A DNA stretch of 64,000 bases from Mycobacteroides immunogenum (GTDB taxonomy: Bacteria; Actinomycetota; Actinomycetes; Mycobacteriales; Mycobacteriaceae), in assembly GCF_001605725.1 (NCBI RefSeq), contig NZ_CP011530.1:4836001-4900000 (forward strand), read 5' to 3'. The notes beneath the pieces are model-generated. The model worked only from the letters and a program-made list of their open reading frames with translations, was not told where the DNA came from and made no database searches. The translations under genes were made by a program, and so were the position numbers. Of this stretch, positions 33,400 to 42,675 are shown in pieces (the stretch's first letter is position 1; every line of letters starts with the position of its first letter).

Positions 33400-36393
33400 T
33401 CAGGCCTTCGACGGCCACCAGCTGAGCTTTCCGAAGGCCTGCGCCAGCGTGGGCACCATGAGGGTTCGTACGACGAAGGTATCCAGCAAGATGCCCACGC
33501 CGATGATGAATCCCATCTGCACCATCTGGTTGACCGAGCCGACCATCATTCCCAGCAGGCTGGCGGCGAACACCAGGCCCGCCGAGGTGATCACGGAGCC
33601 GGTCTGGCGGACGGTACGGATGATGCCGACCCGCATGCTGCGGGCACTCTCCTCCCGCAGGCGTGAGATGAACAGCATGTTGTAGTCGGCACCGACCGCG
33701 ACCACAAGCACAAAGGTCATCGCCGGCACAGCCCAATCCAGCTGCTGCCCAAGGAGAACCTGGAACACCAGCACGCCGACGCCCAGCGACGCGACATAGG
33801 TGAGCACCACCGTGCCCAGCAAGTACAGCGGCGCGACGACGGATCGCAGCAGCAGGCACATCACCACGAAGATGATGAACAACGTGACCCCGATGATCTC
33901 GCGCAGATCGCTGTCGTATGCCTTCTTCAGGTCCGCGTTGATGGCGGGGAATCCGCCCACCGACACCGTGGCACCGGCCAGCGCGGTGTTGGGGGTGGCC
34001 TCATTGCCGACCCGCTGCATATCGCGGCTCAGACGCATGGCCTCGGGCCCATAGGGATTCAGCGGAGACTGGATAAGGTACATGGCAGTACGCCCGTCGT
34101 CCTGCAAGAATGCCGCGCTCAGGTCTTTGAATCCCGGGTTCTGCAGCATTGCGCCTGGTACCGAAAACCCTGATGCCGCAGTAGAACTGGAATTCTTACT
34201 GATTCCCTGCAGGGTGACGGCCGCCTCACCCATCGACCGTACGGTGTCCTCGAGCTGAGTGTTCAAGTCACGAATTCGCGTGCCCATGGTCTTGACGGAA
34301 TCCATGTCCACCCCCAGCCCGCGCAGCTGCTGAAAGTAGCCCGATATGCGTTCAAACTTTCGCTGCATCTCGGGCAGCTTCGCCAGCAATCCTCGAATCT
34401 GCTTGAACTGATTGTTCATATCGCCCAGCAGCGCAGTGACCGTCTTACCCCCGGTGACCGCTCGCACCGACTCGCGCAGGCTTTCCGCCGAAGACAGCGG
34501 TCCCTTGTCGCGCAGCTCGACAAGCTGATCGCGGAGCTTCACACAATCGGGTTGCACCGGACAGAAAGGGGATTCGGTCAGCGTCTGGCTCAATGATGCC
34601 CCTGCATCGAGCGCGGAGAACGTCGCCTCGACGGAGGGGCCCATCCTCGCCAGCTGATCCACCATCCCGGCCACTGTGCCCATCTGCGATATCAACGACT
34701 GATATCGATCGAGCTGACTCTCAACCTCTTTGGCCATCGACAACATCTGCGGCATCATCTGCTGCAGCCGGGACAGATCCCCGTCGCCCAGCTCGTTGGT
34801 CATGGCTGACATGACATCGGCCAGCTTGGACATCCGATCAAGCTGGGGCCGCAAGTCGGTATTGACCTGACCACTGGTCTTGTCGATCTGTGTTCCCATG
34901 TAACCGATCTGCCATGCCAGCGTCGCCTGGGTGAGCTTGTTCCCGTCCGGCCGGGTGATGCCGACAACCTTGCCCACACCCTCGAGCTGAGAAACGCGCT
35001 CGGCCAACTGGTCCAGATCTGCCAATGCCCGCGGGGTACGCAAGTCGCTGTTGGCCTGTATCAAAAGATACTGCGGCATAGTTGAATTCGTCGGGAAATG
35101 GGCGTTGAGCATGCGCATCCCCTGGTTCGATTGCGCCGATTCCGGCAGCACCCTCGACATATCGAAACTGGGCCGCATGAACGGCACAAAGGATGCGGCT
35201 GCCAACAAAATCACTGCCGCGATCCCGAACACCGGCCACGGATGCCGCACGATGGTGACGCCCATCCGGTGCCAGTAGGCGCCGGCCCGATCAGATCCCG
35301 GCAGGCCCAGCCCGTGCTTGGCAGCCAGGCTCAGCGTCGCGGGCAGCATGGTGGTGACCACGAAGAACGCCACGATGACACCCATCGACACCGCCGGCCC
35401 GGCCGCCGCCAGGAAGGCGAGCCTGGCGGTCAGCTGAGCGACGTTCGCGATCGCCACCGTGGCCGCAGTCGCCAGAATGACCCTGGTCATCGAACCGCAG
35501 GCATGGGCCAAGGCATCCGGCGGCGTCTCCCCCGCCCGGATCCGTTCGTGATATCGGCTGACCAGGAACACCGTGTAGTTGACGCTGGCCCCCATCAGCA
35601 CGGCCATCATCAATCCCGCCGACACCGACGACACCGGGACCAGCCCACGATCGGCCAGCCCGGCGATGACGCCGCGCGCGATGAGCAGGCTCATCCCCAT
35701 CACCAACAGCGGCAACATCGCGGTGAACCACGAACGGAACACCAACAGCAGGATCAGGCCGATGACCACCACGGTCACCGCGCCGATTTTCGGCAGATCA
35801 CCCAGCGCGGCGTTGCCCATGTCGGTGACGGTTCCCGCCGCCCCCGTGATATTCGCCGTGGTGGCCGAACCGGCAAAGGTCTGCTGCACCAAGTCGTCGA
35901 CAGAACGATATGCCCTCTGCGCCAACGGAGTACCGAGATCACCGGCCAGACCCGCCAACGTGTACCACGTGGTGCCGTCCGCACTGAGAACCTGTCTGCG
36001 GGCCACCGGGTTGTTGCGCATCCGGGGATCGCCCAGCTGATCCTGGACAAAGGTGACGTACTCCCGGTTGCCCCGCAACCGCTCGATCAGCGCCGTGTAC
36101 CGCGCCTGCGCGTCGGCGTCGAATCCCTTGTCGCTGTGCATCACAACGATGACGGCGTTGTCGATTCCGGGACGGCCGAAGGCCTTCCCCATCTCCTTCA
36201 TCGACGCCAGCGCGGGGCTCACCTCGCCCGTCGGCAGCGGGCTCACCGAATGCTCGTTGGCCACCCGCTCCAGCTGAGGCCAGGCGGTGTTGACCAGGAT
36301 CCCGACGGCAATCCAGGCAAGTATCACCAGCTTTGCGCGCTTGGCCACGAAGCGCCCCGCCCGCTCGAACGCCGGACTGTATTGGTGCGACAT
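33400..36393 (-). CDS. MmpL-family RND transporter
   Basis: 997 residues with the MmpL plan: a first helix near 20-35, a large external loop, a block of five helices around 195-370, a cytoplasmic part, a second helical external domain (about 430-740, with a coiled-coil-like stretch rich in Gln/Leu) and a last block of helices near 810-985. Paired acidic and Tyr residues of the proton relay are in the helical blocks (SVNYTVFLVSRYHE and GADYNMLFISRLRE). Likely exports a cell-envelope lipid or siderophore. Follows a small lipoprotein by 10 bp. Confidence 0.93.
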   Translation of the reverse strand: MSHQYSPAFERAGRFVAKRAKLVILAWIAVGILVNTAWPQLERVANEHSVSPLPTGEVSPALASMKEMGKAFGRPGIDNAVIVVMHSDKGFDADAQARYTALIERLRGNREYVTFVQDQLGDPRMRNNPVARRQVLSADGTTWYTLAGLAGDLGTPLAQRAYRSVDDLVQQTFAGSATTANITGAAGTVTDMGNAALGDLPKIGAVTVVVIGLILLLVFRSWFTAMLPLLVMGMSLLIARGVIAGLADRGLVPVSSVSAGLMMAVLMGASVNYTVFLVSRYHERIRAGETPPDALAHACGSMTRVILATAATVAIANVAQLTARLAFLAAAGPAVSMGVIVAFFVVTTMLPATLSLAAKHGLGLPGSDRAGAYWHRMGVTIVRHPWPVFGIAAVILLAAASFVPFMRPSFDMSRVLPESAQSNQGMRMLNAHFPTNSTMPQYLLIQANSDLRTPRALADLDQLAERVSQLEGVGKVVGITRPDGNKLTQATLAWQIGYMGTQIDKTSGQVNTDLRPQLDRMSKLADVMSAMTNELGDGDLSRLQQMMPQMLSMAKEVESQLDRYQSLISQMGTVAGMVDQLARMGPSVEATFSALDAGASLSQTLTESPFCPVQPDCVKLRDQLVELRDKGPLSSAESLRESVRAVTGGKTVTALLGDMNNQFKQIRGLLAKLPEMQRKFERISGYFQQLRGLGVDMDSVKTMGTRIRDLNTQLEDTVRSMGEAAVTLQGISKNSSSTAASGFSVPGAMLQNPGFKDLSAAFLQDDGRTAMYLIQSPLNPYGPEAMRLSRDMQRVGNEATPNTALAGATVSVGGFPAINADLKKAYDSDLREIIGVTLFIIFVVMCLLLRSVVAPLYLLGTVVLTYVASLGVGVLVFQVLLGQQLDWAVPAMTFVLVVAVGADYNMLFISRLREESARSMRVGIIRTVRQTGSVITSAGLVFAASLLGMMVGSVNQMVQMGFIIGVGILLDTFVVRTLMVPTLAQAFGKLSWWPSKA

Positions 36394-36403
36394 TGTCGGC
36401 TCC

Positions 36404-36877
36404 TCAGATCAACGGCGGGAAGGTGACGCTCGGCATGGCAGGTACCCCGGTCATCGGCATGACGGTGTAGCGCAGCGTGAAGGTTCCGCCGAGGTCGTCG
36501 CCGACGACCAGCACGGTGTACTTGTTGTTGAGATAGGCGTCCTGGCCCAGCACGGTTTGATGCTCAAATCCGGCATCGGTCAAAAGCTTGCCGGCGGCGG
36601 GTACCGCCGTCGCGTCGACACCGCTGACGGCCAGCGTCCGAGAATCGCCCTGACCGTCTTGGCGGTAGGTGCCTTTGACGACAGGGATGTCGTGAGGAAA
36701 GTCCGCCGGCAGCGTGCTGGCGCCGGGCGGGGGCGGCGGGATGGGCGTGATCGGCGGATAGGTGGTGCGCTCCACGGCGCCGCCCACGAAATCCGACATC
36801 GAGCAAGCACTCAGGGCCTGCGACATCATCACGGCGGCAAACACCAGCACCGCGACATGAACGCTTCGTTGCGTCAT
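36404..36877 (-). CDS. Lipoprotein accessory to MmpL
   Basis: 157 residues. Lipobox LSAC with lipidated C25, a Pro-rich linker (ITPIPPPPPGAS near 43-54), and a compact beta-rich domain with paired strands. It is located where an mmpS gene would be, 10 bp before mmpL on the same strand, but it is a lipoprotein rather than a single-helix MmpS. A periplasmic partner of the transporter is the likely role. Confidence 0.72.
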   Translation of the reverse strand: MTQRSVHVAVLVFAAVMMSQALSACSMSDFVGGAVERTTYPPITPIPPPPPGASTLPADFPHDIPVVKGTYRQDGQGDSRTLAVSGVDATAVPAAGKLLTDAGFEHQTVLGQDAYLNNKYTVLVVGDDLGGTFTLRYTVMPMTGVPAMPSVTFPPLI

Positions 36878-36918
36878 GACGGGATACTACAAAGGAACTT
36901 CCCGGAGTGCTAGCCCCT

Positions 36919-36944
36919 GCTAACTAAAGCTAGCCCGAGTTAGC
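36919..36944 (-). terminator. Stem-loop at the metZ 3' end
   Basis: GCTAACT and AGTTAGC form a 7-bp stem with a 12-base loop. The metZ stop codon is inside the arm at 36940-36942. GCTAGC is repeated nearby. There is no T-run. It may end the purT-metZ transcript before the lipoprotein-mmpL unit. Confidence 0.45.
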
Positions 36945-38172
36945 CGAGTGCCCGTTCCAGGTCCGCGATGAGGTCATCGGTGGACTCCAGCCCGACCGAC
37001 AAGCGGACCACTCCGTCGGACAGCCCGATCGCCGCGCGGCCCTCGGGGCCCATGGCCCGGTGGGTGGTGGTGGCCGGGTGCGTGATCAGCGACTTGGAGT
37101 CACCCAGGTTGTTCGAGATGTCGATGAGCGACGTCCCGTCGAGGACCTGGAAGGCGCGCTGTTTGCCCGCCACGCCGTCGGCCTCGAGCTCGAAGGTGAC
37201 CACGGTGCCGCCGCCACGCATCTGCCGCTTGGCCAGCTCGTACTGCGGATGCGACGCCAGGAACGGATAACGCACCCAACGCACCGACGGGTGCTGCTCC
37301 AGGAACTGAGCGATCTTGTGGGCAGATTCGTTTGCGTGACGCACCCGAAGATCCAGTGTTTCAAGGCCTTTCACCAGCGTCCAGGCGTTGAACGGGCTGA
37401 GCGCCGGTCCGGTGTGCCGCATCAGCGTCTTGACCGGCCCCTCGATGTACTCACTCTCGCCCAGGATGGCGCCGCCGAGAACCCGCCCCTGGCCATCGAT
37501 GTGCTTGGTGCCCGAGTAGACCACCACGTCGGCACCCAACGGGATGCCCTGTTGCAGCAGCGGGGTCGCGAAGACGTTGTCCAACACCACCTTTGCACCC
37601 GCGGCATGGGCCAGCTTGCATACCGCCTCGATATCGACGAGCGATTGCATTGGGTTGGAGGGGGTTTCAAAGAAAACTGCCTGCGTGGGAACCGACAGCG
37701 CCTCTTCCCACTGGGAGAGATCTTCGCCGTCGACGAACACGGTCTCCACACCCCAGCGGGGCAAGATCTCGTTGCAGACCACAAAACACGACCCGAACAG
37801 GCTGCGCGCGGCCACCAGCCGGTCACCGGCGGCCAACAGCGCGCCCAGCGCCGTGAAGACCGCCGACATGCCGGTTGCCGTCGCGAACGCGGCCTCGGCA
37901 CCCTCGATCAGCCGCAGCCGCTCCTCGAACATGGAGATCGTGGGGTTGCCGTAGCGCGAGTACACGTACCGGTCGACCTCGCCGGTGAACGCTCGCTCGG
38001 CCGCGGCCGCGCTCTCGTAGACATACCCGGAGGTCAGGTACATCGCCTCGGCGGTCTCTTCGAACTCCGAGCGCAGCAACCCCCCGCGCACGCCAATGGT
38101 CGCCTGGCTCACGCCGTCGGGAAGTGCCTTCGGAATCCGCACCGATGGGATGCCGTCAGGAGTCTGATTCAT
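36940..38172 (-). CDS. metZ: O-succinylhomoserine sulfhydrylase
   Basis: PLP enzyme that makes homocysteine from O-succinylhomoserine and sulfide. 410 residues from ATG 38172 (MNQTPDGIPSVRIP). The PLP lysine is in VVYSGTKHIDGQGR; other Cys/Met-metabolism motifs are SRYGNPT, ATGMSAVFTAL and ETPSNP. As in M. tuberculosis (Rv0390-Rv0391), it follows a rhodanese gene, here with a 4-bp overlap, which may help in sulfur handling. Confidence 0.94.
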   Translation of the reverse strand: MNQTPDGIPSVRIPKALPDGVSQATIGVRGGLLRSEFEETAEAMYLTSGYVYESAAAAERAFTGEVDRYVYSRYGNPTISMFEERLRLIEGAEAAFATATGMSAVFTALGALLAAGDRLVAARSLFGSCFVVCNEILPRWGVETVFVDGEDLSQWEEALSVPTQAVFFETPSNPMQSLVDIEAVCKLAHAAGAKVVLDNVFATPLLQQGIPLGADVVVYSGTKHIDGQGRVLGGAILGESEYIEGPVKTLMRHTGPALSPFNAWTLVKGLETLDLRVRHANESAHKIAQFLEQHPSVRWVRYPFLASHPQYELAKRQMRGGGTVVTFELEADGVAGKQRAFQVLDGTSLIDISNNLGDSKSLITHPATTTHRAMGPEGRAAIGLSDGVVRLSVGLESTDDLIADLERALG

Positions 38173-38594
38173 GACTGCCGCCACGGCAGGCCGATGGCGC
38201 GCCAACCGACGCTGCCCCGATGCCCGTTCTCGTCCAGATTGCCCTCAAAACCGTCAAGCACGTTGTAAGACGGCGCGATTCCCGCCTCGGTGGCCAGTTC
38301 GGCCGAGCCGATCGACCGGTTACCGGACCGGCACAGGAATATCACCGGGCGATCGTCCCCTTGGGACGGCCCGGTCACGCCCGCAGCCGCCAGCTCCGCG
38401 AGGAACTCGCCGTTGCGTTCACCGTTGGAGCGCACCCACTCGATGTACACGACATCGCGCCCGAGCTCGGTGAGATCGGGAACGCCGACCCACTTCCACT
38501 CCGCCGACGTGCGCACATCGACCAGCACGGCTTCCGGGTTTTCCTTGAGCAGCGCCCACGCTGCCTCAGGGGTGATATCTCCTGCGTAGCCCAC
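38169..38594 (-). CDS. Rhodanese-domain sulfurtransferase (Rv0390-like)
   Basis: 141 residues from GTG 38594 (VGYAGDITPEAAW), the same length as Rv0390. Persulfide cysteine in IFLCRSGNRSIGSA; CH2-type motif AVLVDVRTSAEW at the N-terminus and GWRAIGLPWRQ at the end. The frame continues to 38678 but would overlap the upstream gene. Coupled to metZ by ATGA overlap; probably delivers or detoxifies sulfane sulfur. Confidence 0.86.
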   Translation of the reverse strand: MGYAGDITPEAAWALLKENPEAVLVDVRTSAEWKWVGVPDLTELGRDVVYIEWVRSNGERNGEFLAELAAAGVTGPSQGDDRPVIFLCRSGNRSIGSAELATEAGIAPSYNVLDGFEGNLDENGHRGSVGWRAIGLPWRQS

Positions 38595-38640
38595 GAAGAG
38601 CCAGTCTATTGGTTGTGATGAGCCGCTTGCGCGAAGACCG

Positions 38641-39099
38641 TCAGTACTGACTGCACACTCTCCACGAGCCGTCTTCATTGACGAAGGAAACGGCCGCGGT
38701 GAGCTTGTTGTTCTCGGATTTTGTGTAGTGATAGGTCACCGACCCGGTGGCGGTGTCTGCGCTGATCTTGATGTCTTTGACGTCGTCGATGAAGCGATTC
38801 CCATGCGCTGCCTCGGATTTGTCCTGCGCGGCAATCACATTCTGCTCCGGTACGACGACGGCGCGGCACGTCGCCTTCAGATAGTCGGCGTAGGCGCGGC
38901 GCTGCAACGCGTCGTTCTGCGCGACAACAGCCCTGCCCACGCGACCTTCCGGGGTGAGGCCGTCACCCGACCGGAGGAAGGTCGATACCGCGATACCGAT
39001 CACCACGATTCCAAAGATCGCCGCACCGGCTATGAACGGGCCGATACTGCCGCGATCCTCAGAGTCATCCGCGCCCGCCGGCTCATCCCGTCCAGTCAC
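38641..39099 (-). CDS. Single-pass membrane protein with NTF2-like outer domain
   Basis: 152 residues. Acidic cytoplasmic start, one membrane helix at about 21-43, then an external alpha/beta domain with two cysteines (C78 and C149) that could form a disulfide. The shape resembles the Rv0361-like protein at 58606-59391, so both may belong to one mycobacterial envelope family. It overlaps the purT stop by 4 bp. Function unknown. Confidence 0.72.
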   Translation of the reverse strand: MTGRDEPAGADDSEDRGSIGPFIAGAAIFGIVVIGIAVSTFLRSGDGLTPEGRVGRAVVAQNDALQRRAYADYLKATCRAVVVPEQNVIAAQDKSEAAHGNRFIDDVKDIKISADTATGSVTYHYTKSENNKLTAAVSFVNEDGSWRVCSQY

Positions 39100-40544
39100 C
39101 GCAGATGCCTGGCGACCTGCTGCGCACGATTCAGTGCCAGCGCGGTGTTGGGGGCGGTCGCCAGTGCCACCGCGACACGGCGGCGGCGGTGCGCTTCCGC
39201 ATGCCCGAACACCCGCAGGTCGCTCTCGGGGGTCTGCAACGCCTCATCGAGTTGCCTTGGCGCCGGACCGTGCCCGTCGCCGTAGACCACCTCGGCCGCC
39301 GCCGGGGACACCAGGATGGTGTCGATCGGCGCGCCCAGGACGGCGCGCGCGTGCATGTCGTATTCCGATAGCCGCTGTGACCGCACGGTCACCAGCCCCG
39401 AGTCGTACGGCCGGGCGCTCACATCGCAGAAGTACACCTCGTCGCCCCGGACGAACAGTTCGACACCGTAGACACCGTGTCCGCCAAGAGCATTGACCGC
39501 GCGCGCGGCGATCGATCGCGCCAGCTCCAGCGCCGCCTGACTCAGCGGCTGCGGCTGCCACATCTGCATCGCGTCGGTGCCGCTCTGCCGGTGCGCGATG
39601 GGCTCGCAGAAGTACAGCCTGGTTGCGCCACCTACTCCGGCGGTGCGCACCGTGAGCAGCGTGATCTCGTAATCGATCTCCACCGCGGTTTCCACCATGA
39701 CCCGGCGGCCGCCGCCGATGTTGGCCGCGATGGCCTGTTCCCAGGCCGGCGTGAGGTCACCGTCGCGCAGCACCACCGATTGCCCCTGGCCGTACGCCGC
39801 CGCCACCGGGCGCACCACCGCCGGGAAACCCGACGTCTCCAGCACCGCGCGCAACTCCTCGACCGAGTTCGCGAACCAATAGGTGGGCGTGGGCAGGCCA
39901 AGCTCCTCGGCGGCCATCCGCCGCATCCCTTCGCGGTCGGCGGCGAGCCTGACCGCCTTGGCCGTCGGGATCACGGCAGTGATCTTGTCCTCGGCGAGCT
40001 TGTCCAGAGCCTCACGCGACGCCAACTCGACCAGCGGCACCACAAACCGGGGCCGTTCCTTCTCGATGAGCTCATAGAGGCGTTCGGACTCGCCGATCGG
40101 CGCGAGCACGGAACGATCCGCCACACCGTGGGCCGGCCCGCCCGTTGCGGTATCCACCACAATCACCTCGGCGCCCAGCCGCTGGAACGAGATGGCCAGT
40201 TCCTTGGCCAGCTCACCCGAGCCGAGCAACATCACGGTGGTGCGACTACCGGCCGACGGTTCCGCTTCCTCGACAGGCAGATCCTCGGGCTCCGGAGCTT
40301 CCGGCGCGGCCGTCACGGACGCATCCGCCGCGGTATCCGGTGCTTCGGTGGTCTTGACGACGGGCTCCACGCTCTTGACAGCCTTGGCGGCCTTCACGCC
40401 GGATTTGGCCCCATTGGTGGCGCGGACGGCGTCTTCAGTCACTGGTGCCGCCTCGGCGCGCACGGGCTCGACGATGTCTGTCGACGCCGCCGTCCCCTGC
40501 TCGCTGGGAGGCGAACCCTCCTGCGTCACCACGATGCCGTTCAC
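39096..40544 (-). CDS. purT: Formate-dependent GAR transformylase PurT
   Basis: ATP-grasp enzyme using formate for the third step of purine synthesis. The family core begins near residue 110 (TVMLLGSGELAKELAIS) and includes ATP-grasp segments FPAVVRPVAAAYGQGQS, NALGGHGVYGVELFVRGDEVYFCDVSARPYDSG. Start is uncertain. GTG at 40544 gives 482 residues; the first hundred are Ala/Pro/Glu/Lys-rich low complexity absent from the usual 390-420-residue enzyme. A start further in is possible, but the frame and composition stay coding-like. Confidence 0.88.
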   Translation of the reverse strand: MNGIVVTQEGSPPSEQGTAASTDIVEPVRAEAAPVTEDAVRATNGAKSGVKAAKAVKSVEPVVKTTEAPDTAADASVTAAPEAPEPEDLPVEEAEPSAGSRTTVMLLGSGELAKELAISFQRLGAEVIVVDTATGGPAHGVADRSVLAPIGESERLYELIEKERPRFVVPLVELASREALDKLAEDKITAVIPTAKAVRLAADREGMRRMAAEELGLPTPTYWFANSVEELRAVLETSGFPAVVRPVAAAYGQGQSVVLRDGDLTPAWEQAIAANIGGGRRVMVETAVEIDYEITLLTVRTAGVGGATRLYFCEPIAHRQSGTDAMQMWQPQPLSQAALELARSIAARAVNALGGHGVYGVELFVRGDEVYFCDVSARPYDSGLVTVRSQRLSEYDMHARAVLGAPIDTILVSPAAAEVVYGDGHGPAPRQLDEALQTPESDLRVFGHAEAHRRRRVAVALATAPNTALALNRAQQVARHLR

Positions 40545-40607
40545 GCCTTCCGGTCGGTCTGCAAGCCCCTTTGGGCCGTGCCTAGCGTGCCAGATTGCCA
40601 CATATCC

Positions 40608-40925
40608 TCAACCGAGAGTGCTGTGAACGTAACACCAGCGCCAATTCTCACCCGGCTCGTGTGAACGCATCACCGGATGCCCGCTGGCATGAAAATGCGC
40701 GGTGGCGTGCTGGTGAGGGCTGGAATCACAACAGCTGACCCGACCGCATTCCAGGCACATCCGCAAATGCGCCCACACCTGCTCGCCCAGCGCGGCACAG
40801 TCCTCGCATTCACCGGGTGTACGGGGCTGCGGGTCTTGCCCGGCAGCAGCCGCCAGCTCCGGACAGAGACCTTGGTCCGGTGTCGACGTGGGCGCGGATG
40901 ATCCACGCCGAAACAGCCGCCTCAT
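40608..40925 (-). CDS. UBP-type zinc-finger protein
   Basis: 105 residues from ATG 40925 (MRRLFRRGS). A ubiquitin-hydrolase-type zinc finger is visible: C40, C43, C57, C60, C65 or C66, then H71/H73, H77 and H83, with the usual RMCLECGRVSCCDSSPHQHATAHF arrangement split across positions 56-78. In actinobacteria such domains are found next to, or fused to, Na+/H+ antiporters, and here the divergent neighbour is one, starting 59 bp away. The ligand is unknown; bacteria of this group lack ubiquitin. Confidence 0.82.
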   Translation of the reverse strand: MRRLFRRGSSAPTSTPDQGLCPELAAAAGQDPQPRTPGECEDCAALGEQVWAHLRMCLECGRVSCCDSSPHQHATAHFHASGHPVMRSHEPGENWRWCYVHSTLG

Positions 40926-40984
40926 ATCTGTCCTCTCGCGTGCCCACTTGGATGTCCGAACCGTTCTCCGCACAGAATACGAAT

Positions 40985-42565
40985 GTGAACGTTTCACTGT
41001 TGGCTGTACTCACGGCCGCGTTGGTGCTGGCCGCGATTTCCCGGCGATTCGGCCTGTCCACCCCGTTGGTGCTGGTCGTGGCGGGTTTGGCGGCCGCGAC
41101 CATCCCGGGTATGCCGTCCATCGAAATGGATCCGGACCTGGTCTTGTTCGTGATCCTGCCGCCGCTGCTCTACACGACGGCGCTGGAGAGCTCGTACGTC
41201 AACCTGCGTAAGAACACCAGGGCAGTCGGCAGCCTTGCCGTGCTGCTTCCCCTGGTGACCACCATCGCCGTGGGCTTTGTGGCGTTCTACGCCGTCCCCG
41301 AGCTGCCGTTGGCCGGTGCCATGGTCCTCGGTGCCATCGTGGCCCCACCGGATGCGGTTTCCGCCACCGCCATCGGCCGCCGCCTGGGCCTGCCACGCAA
41401 CATCATGACCCTGCTGGGCGGGGAAAGCCTGCTCAACGACGCTACCGCGCTCACCGCGTATCGGGTCGCGATCGCCGCGGCGATCGGGCTCGGCGCCACC
41501 GTGGCGGACGGCTTCAAGATCTTCGCCCTCGCAGCCGTCGGTGGTGTCTTCGTCGGGTTTGTCATCGGCAAGTTGGTCAACATCATCCGGTGCAAGCTCG
41601 ACGATCCGCTCTCGGAAAGCGCCATCGGGCTGGTGGTGCCGTTCTTCGCCTATCTGCTGGCTGAGGAGATTCACGGCTCCGGTGTGATCGCCGTCGTGGT
41701 CGCGGGCCTGATGCTGGGACACCGCTCGGTGCACGCCGGGTACGCCACCCGGCTCCAGGACGACGCGGTGTGGAGGGCCGTGCAGCTGCTACTCGAGTCC
41801 TTCGCGTTCCTGCTCATCGGACTGCAGCTCCCCAAGGTCATCCAGGGACTGCGGGGCTTGTCCTTCAACACCATCGTGCTGTCCTCCGTCGCCGTGCTGA
41901 CCACGGTGATAGCGGTCCGCATCGTCTTCGTCTTCGCGTTCGCCTATATGCGCCCACCCGGCCAGCGCCCCTCGGCGCGCGGAGTCTTCGTGGTGGCCTG
42001 GGCCGGGATGCGCGGCGTGGTGTCCCTGGCCATGGCCTTCGCGGTTCCCCTCACCACCGTCACCGGTGAACCGCTGCCCGGACACCCACACATCGTCTTC
42101 CTCACCTTTGTTGTCGTGGTGGGAACCCTTTTACTGCACGGGCTTACGCTGCCATGGGTGATCCGCGTGCTCGGCGTGCAAAGTGACGACGAACGTAAGG
42201 ATGCCCTGGCCGAGGCAGCGGCCCAAGACAAGGCCGCCCGCGCGGCCGCCGACCGCTTGGAAGAACTCCTCGACGACAACGACGGCATCGAGGACACCAA
42301 TGTGCGCAGCCGCGCCGCGGAAATCCTGCGGCACTGGAACACCCGGCGCCGCAACGCGGCATGGGAGCGCCTCGGACGCGACGACGAAGACGCCGGTGAA
42401 AGCCCGATGGCGGCGTTCCGGAACCTGCGACTGGAGATGCTGGAAGTCGAACGCGCGGTGTTCATCGCCGAACGCGATGCCGGCAACATCGACGATGAGG
42501 TGCTGCGCACCGTTCTACGCGGCCTCGACCTGGAAGAGGCCACCATGAACCAGGCCGACCGCTAG
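40985..42565 (+). CDS. Na+/H+ antiporter (CPA1/NhaP type)
   Basis: 526 residues, about 12 membrane helices in the first 410 and a charged cytosolic tail of about 110. Ion-site motifs: GAIVAPPDAVSATAI and GGESLLNDATALTAY (the ND pair). Conserved WAGMRGVVSLAMAFAVP is also present. I start at GTG 40985; ATG at 40952 is an alternative and would add 11 residues, shortening the space to the divergent zinc-finger gene. Controls internal pH and sodium. Confidence 0.88.
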   Translation: MNVSLLAVLTAALVLAAISRRFGLSTPLVLVVAGLAAATIPGMPSIEMDPDLVLFVILPPLLYTTALESSYVNLRKNTRAVGSLAVLLPLVTTIAVGFVAFYAVPELPLAGAMVLGAIVAPPDAVSATAIGRRLGLPRNIMTLLGGESLLNDATALTAYRVAIAAAIGLGATVADGFKIFALAAVGGVFVGFVIGKLVNIIRCKLDDPLSESAIGLVVPFFAYLLAEEIHGSGVIAVVVAGLMLGHRSVHAGYATRLQDDAVWRAVQLLLESFAFLLIGLQLPKVIQGLRGLSFNTIVLSSVAVLTTVIAVRIVFVFAFAYMRPPGQRPSARGVFVVAWAGMRGVVSLAMAFAVPLTTVTGEPLPGHPHIVFLTFVVVVGTLLLHGLTLPWVIRVLGVQSDDERKDALAEAAAQDKAARAAADRLEELLDDNDGIEDTNVRSRAAEILRHWNTRRRNAAWERLGRDDEDAGESPMAAFRNLRLEMLEVERAVFIAERDAGNIDDEVLRTVLRGLDLEEATMNQADR

Positions 42566-42675
42566 GTTCCGCCGCGCTTCCCATGCCGAGGGTTGCGGGT
42601 ACCGTGACAGATCGCAGCCAAGTCCCGCTATCGGTCGCAGGGTCGCGCCCGCACGTCTCCCGAAAGGTCGCCTAA

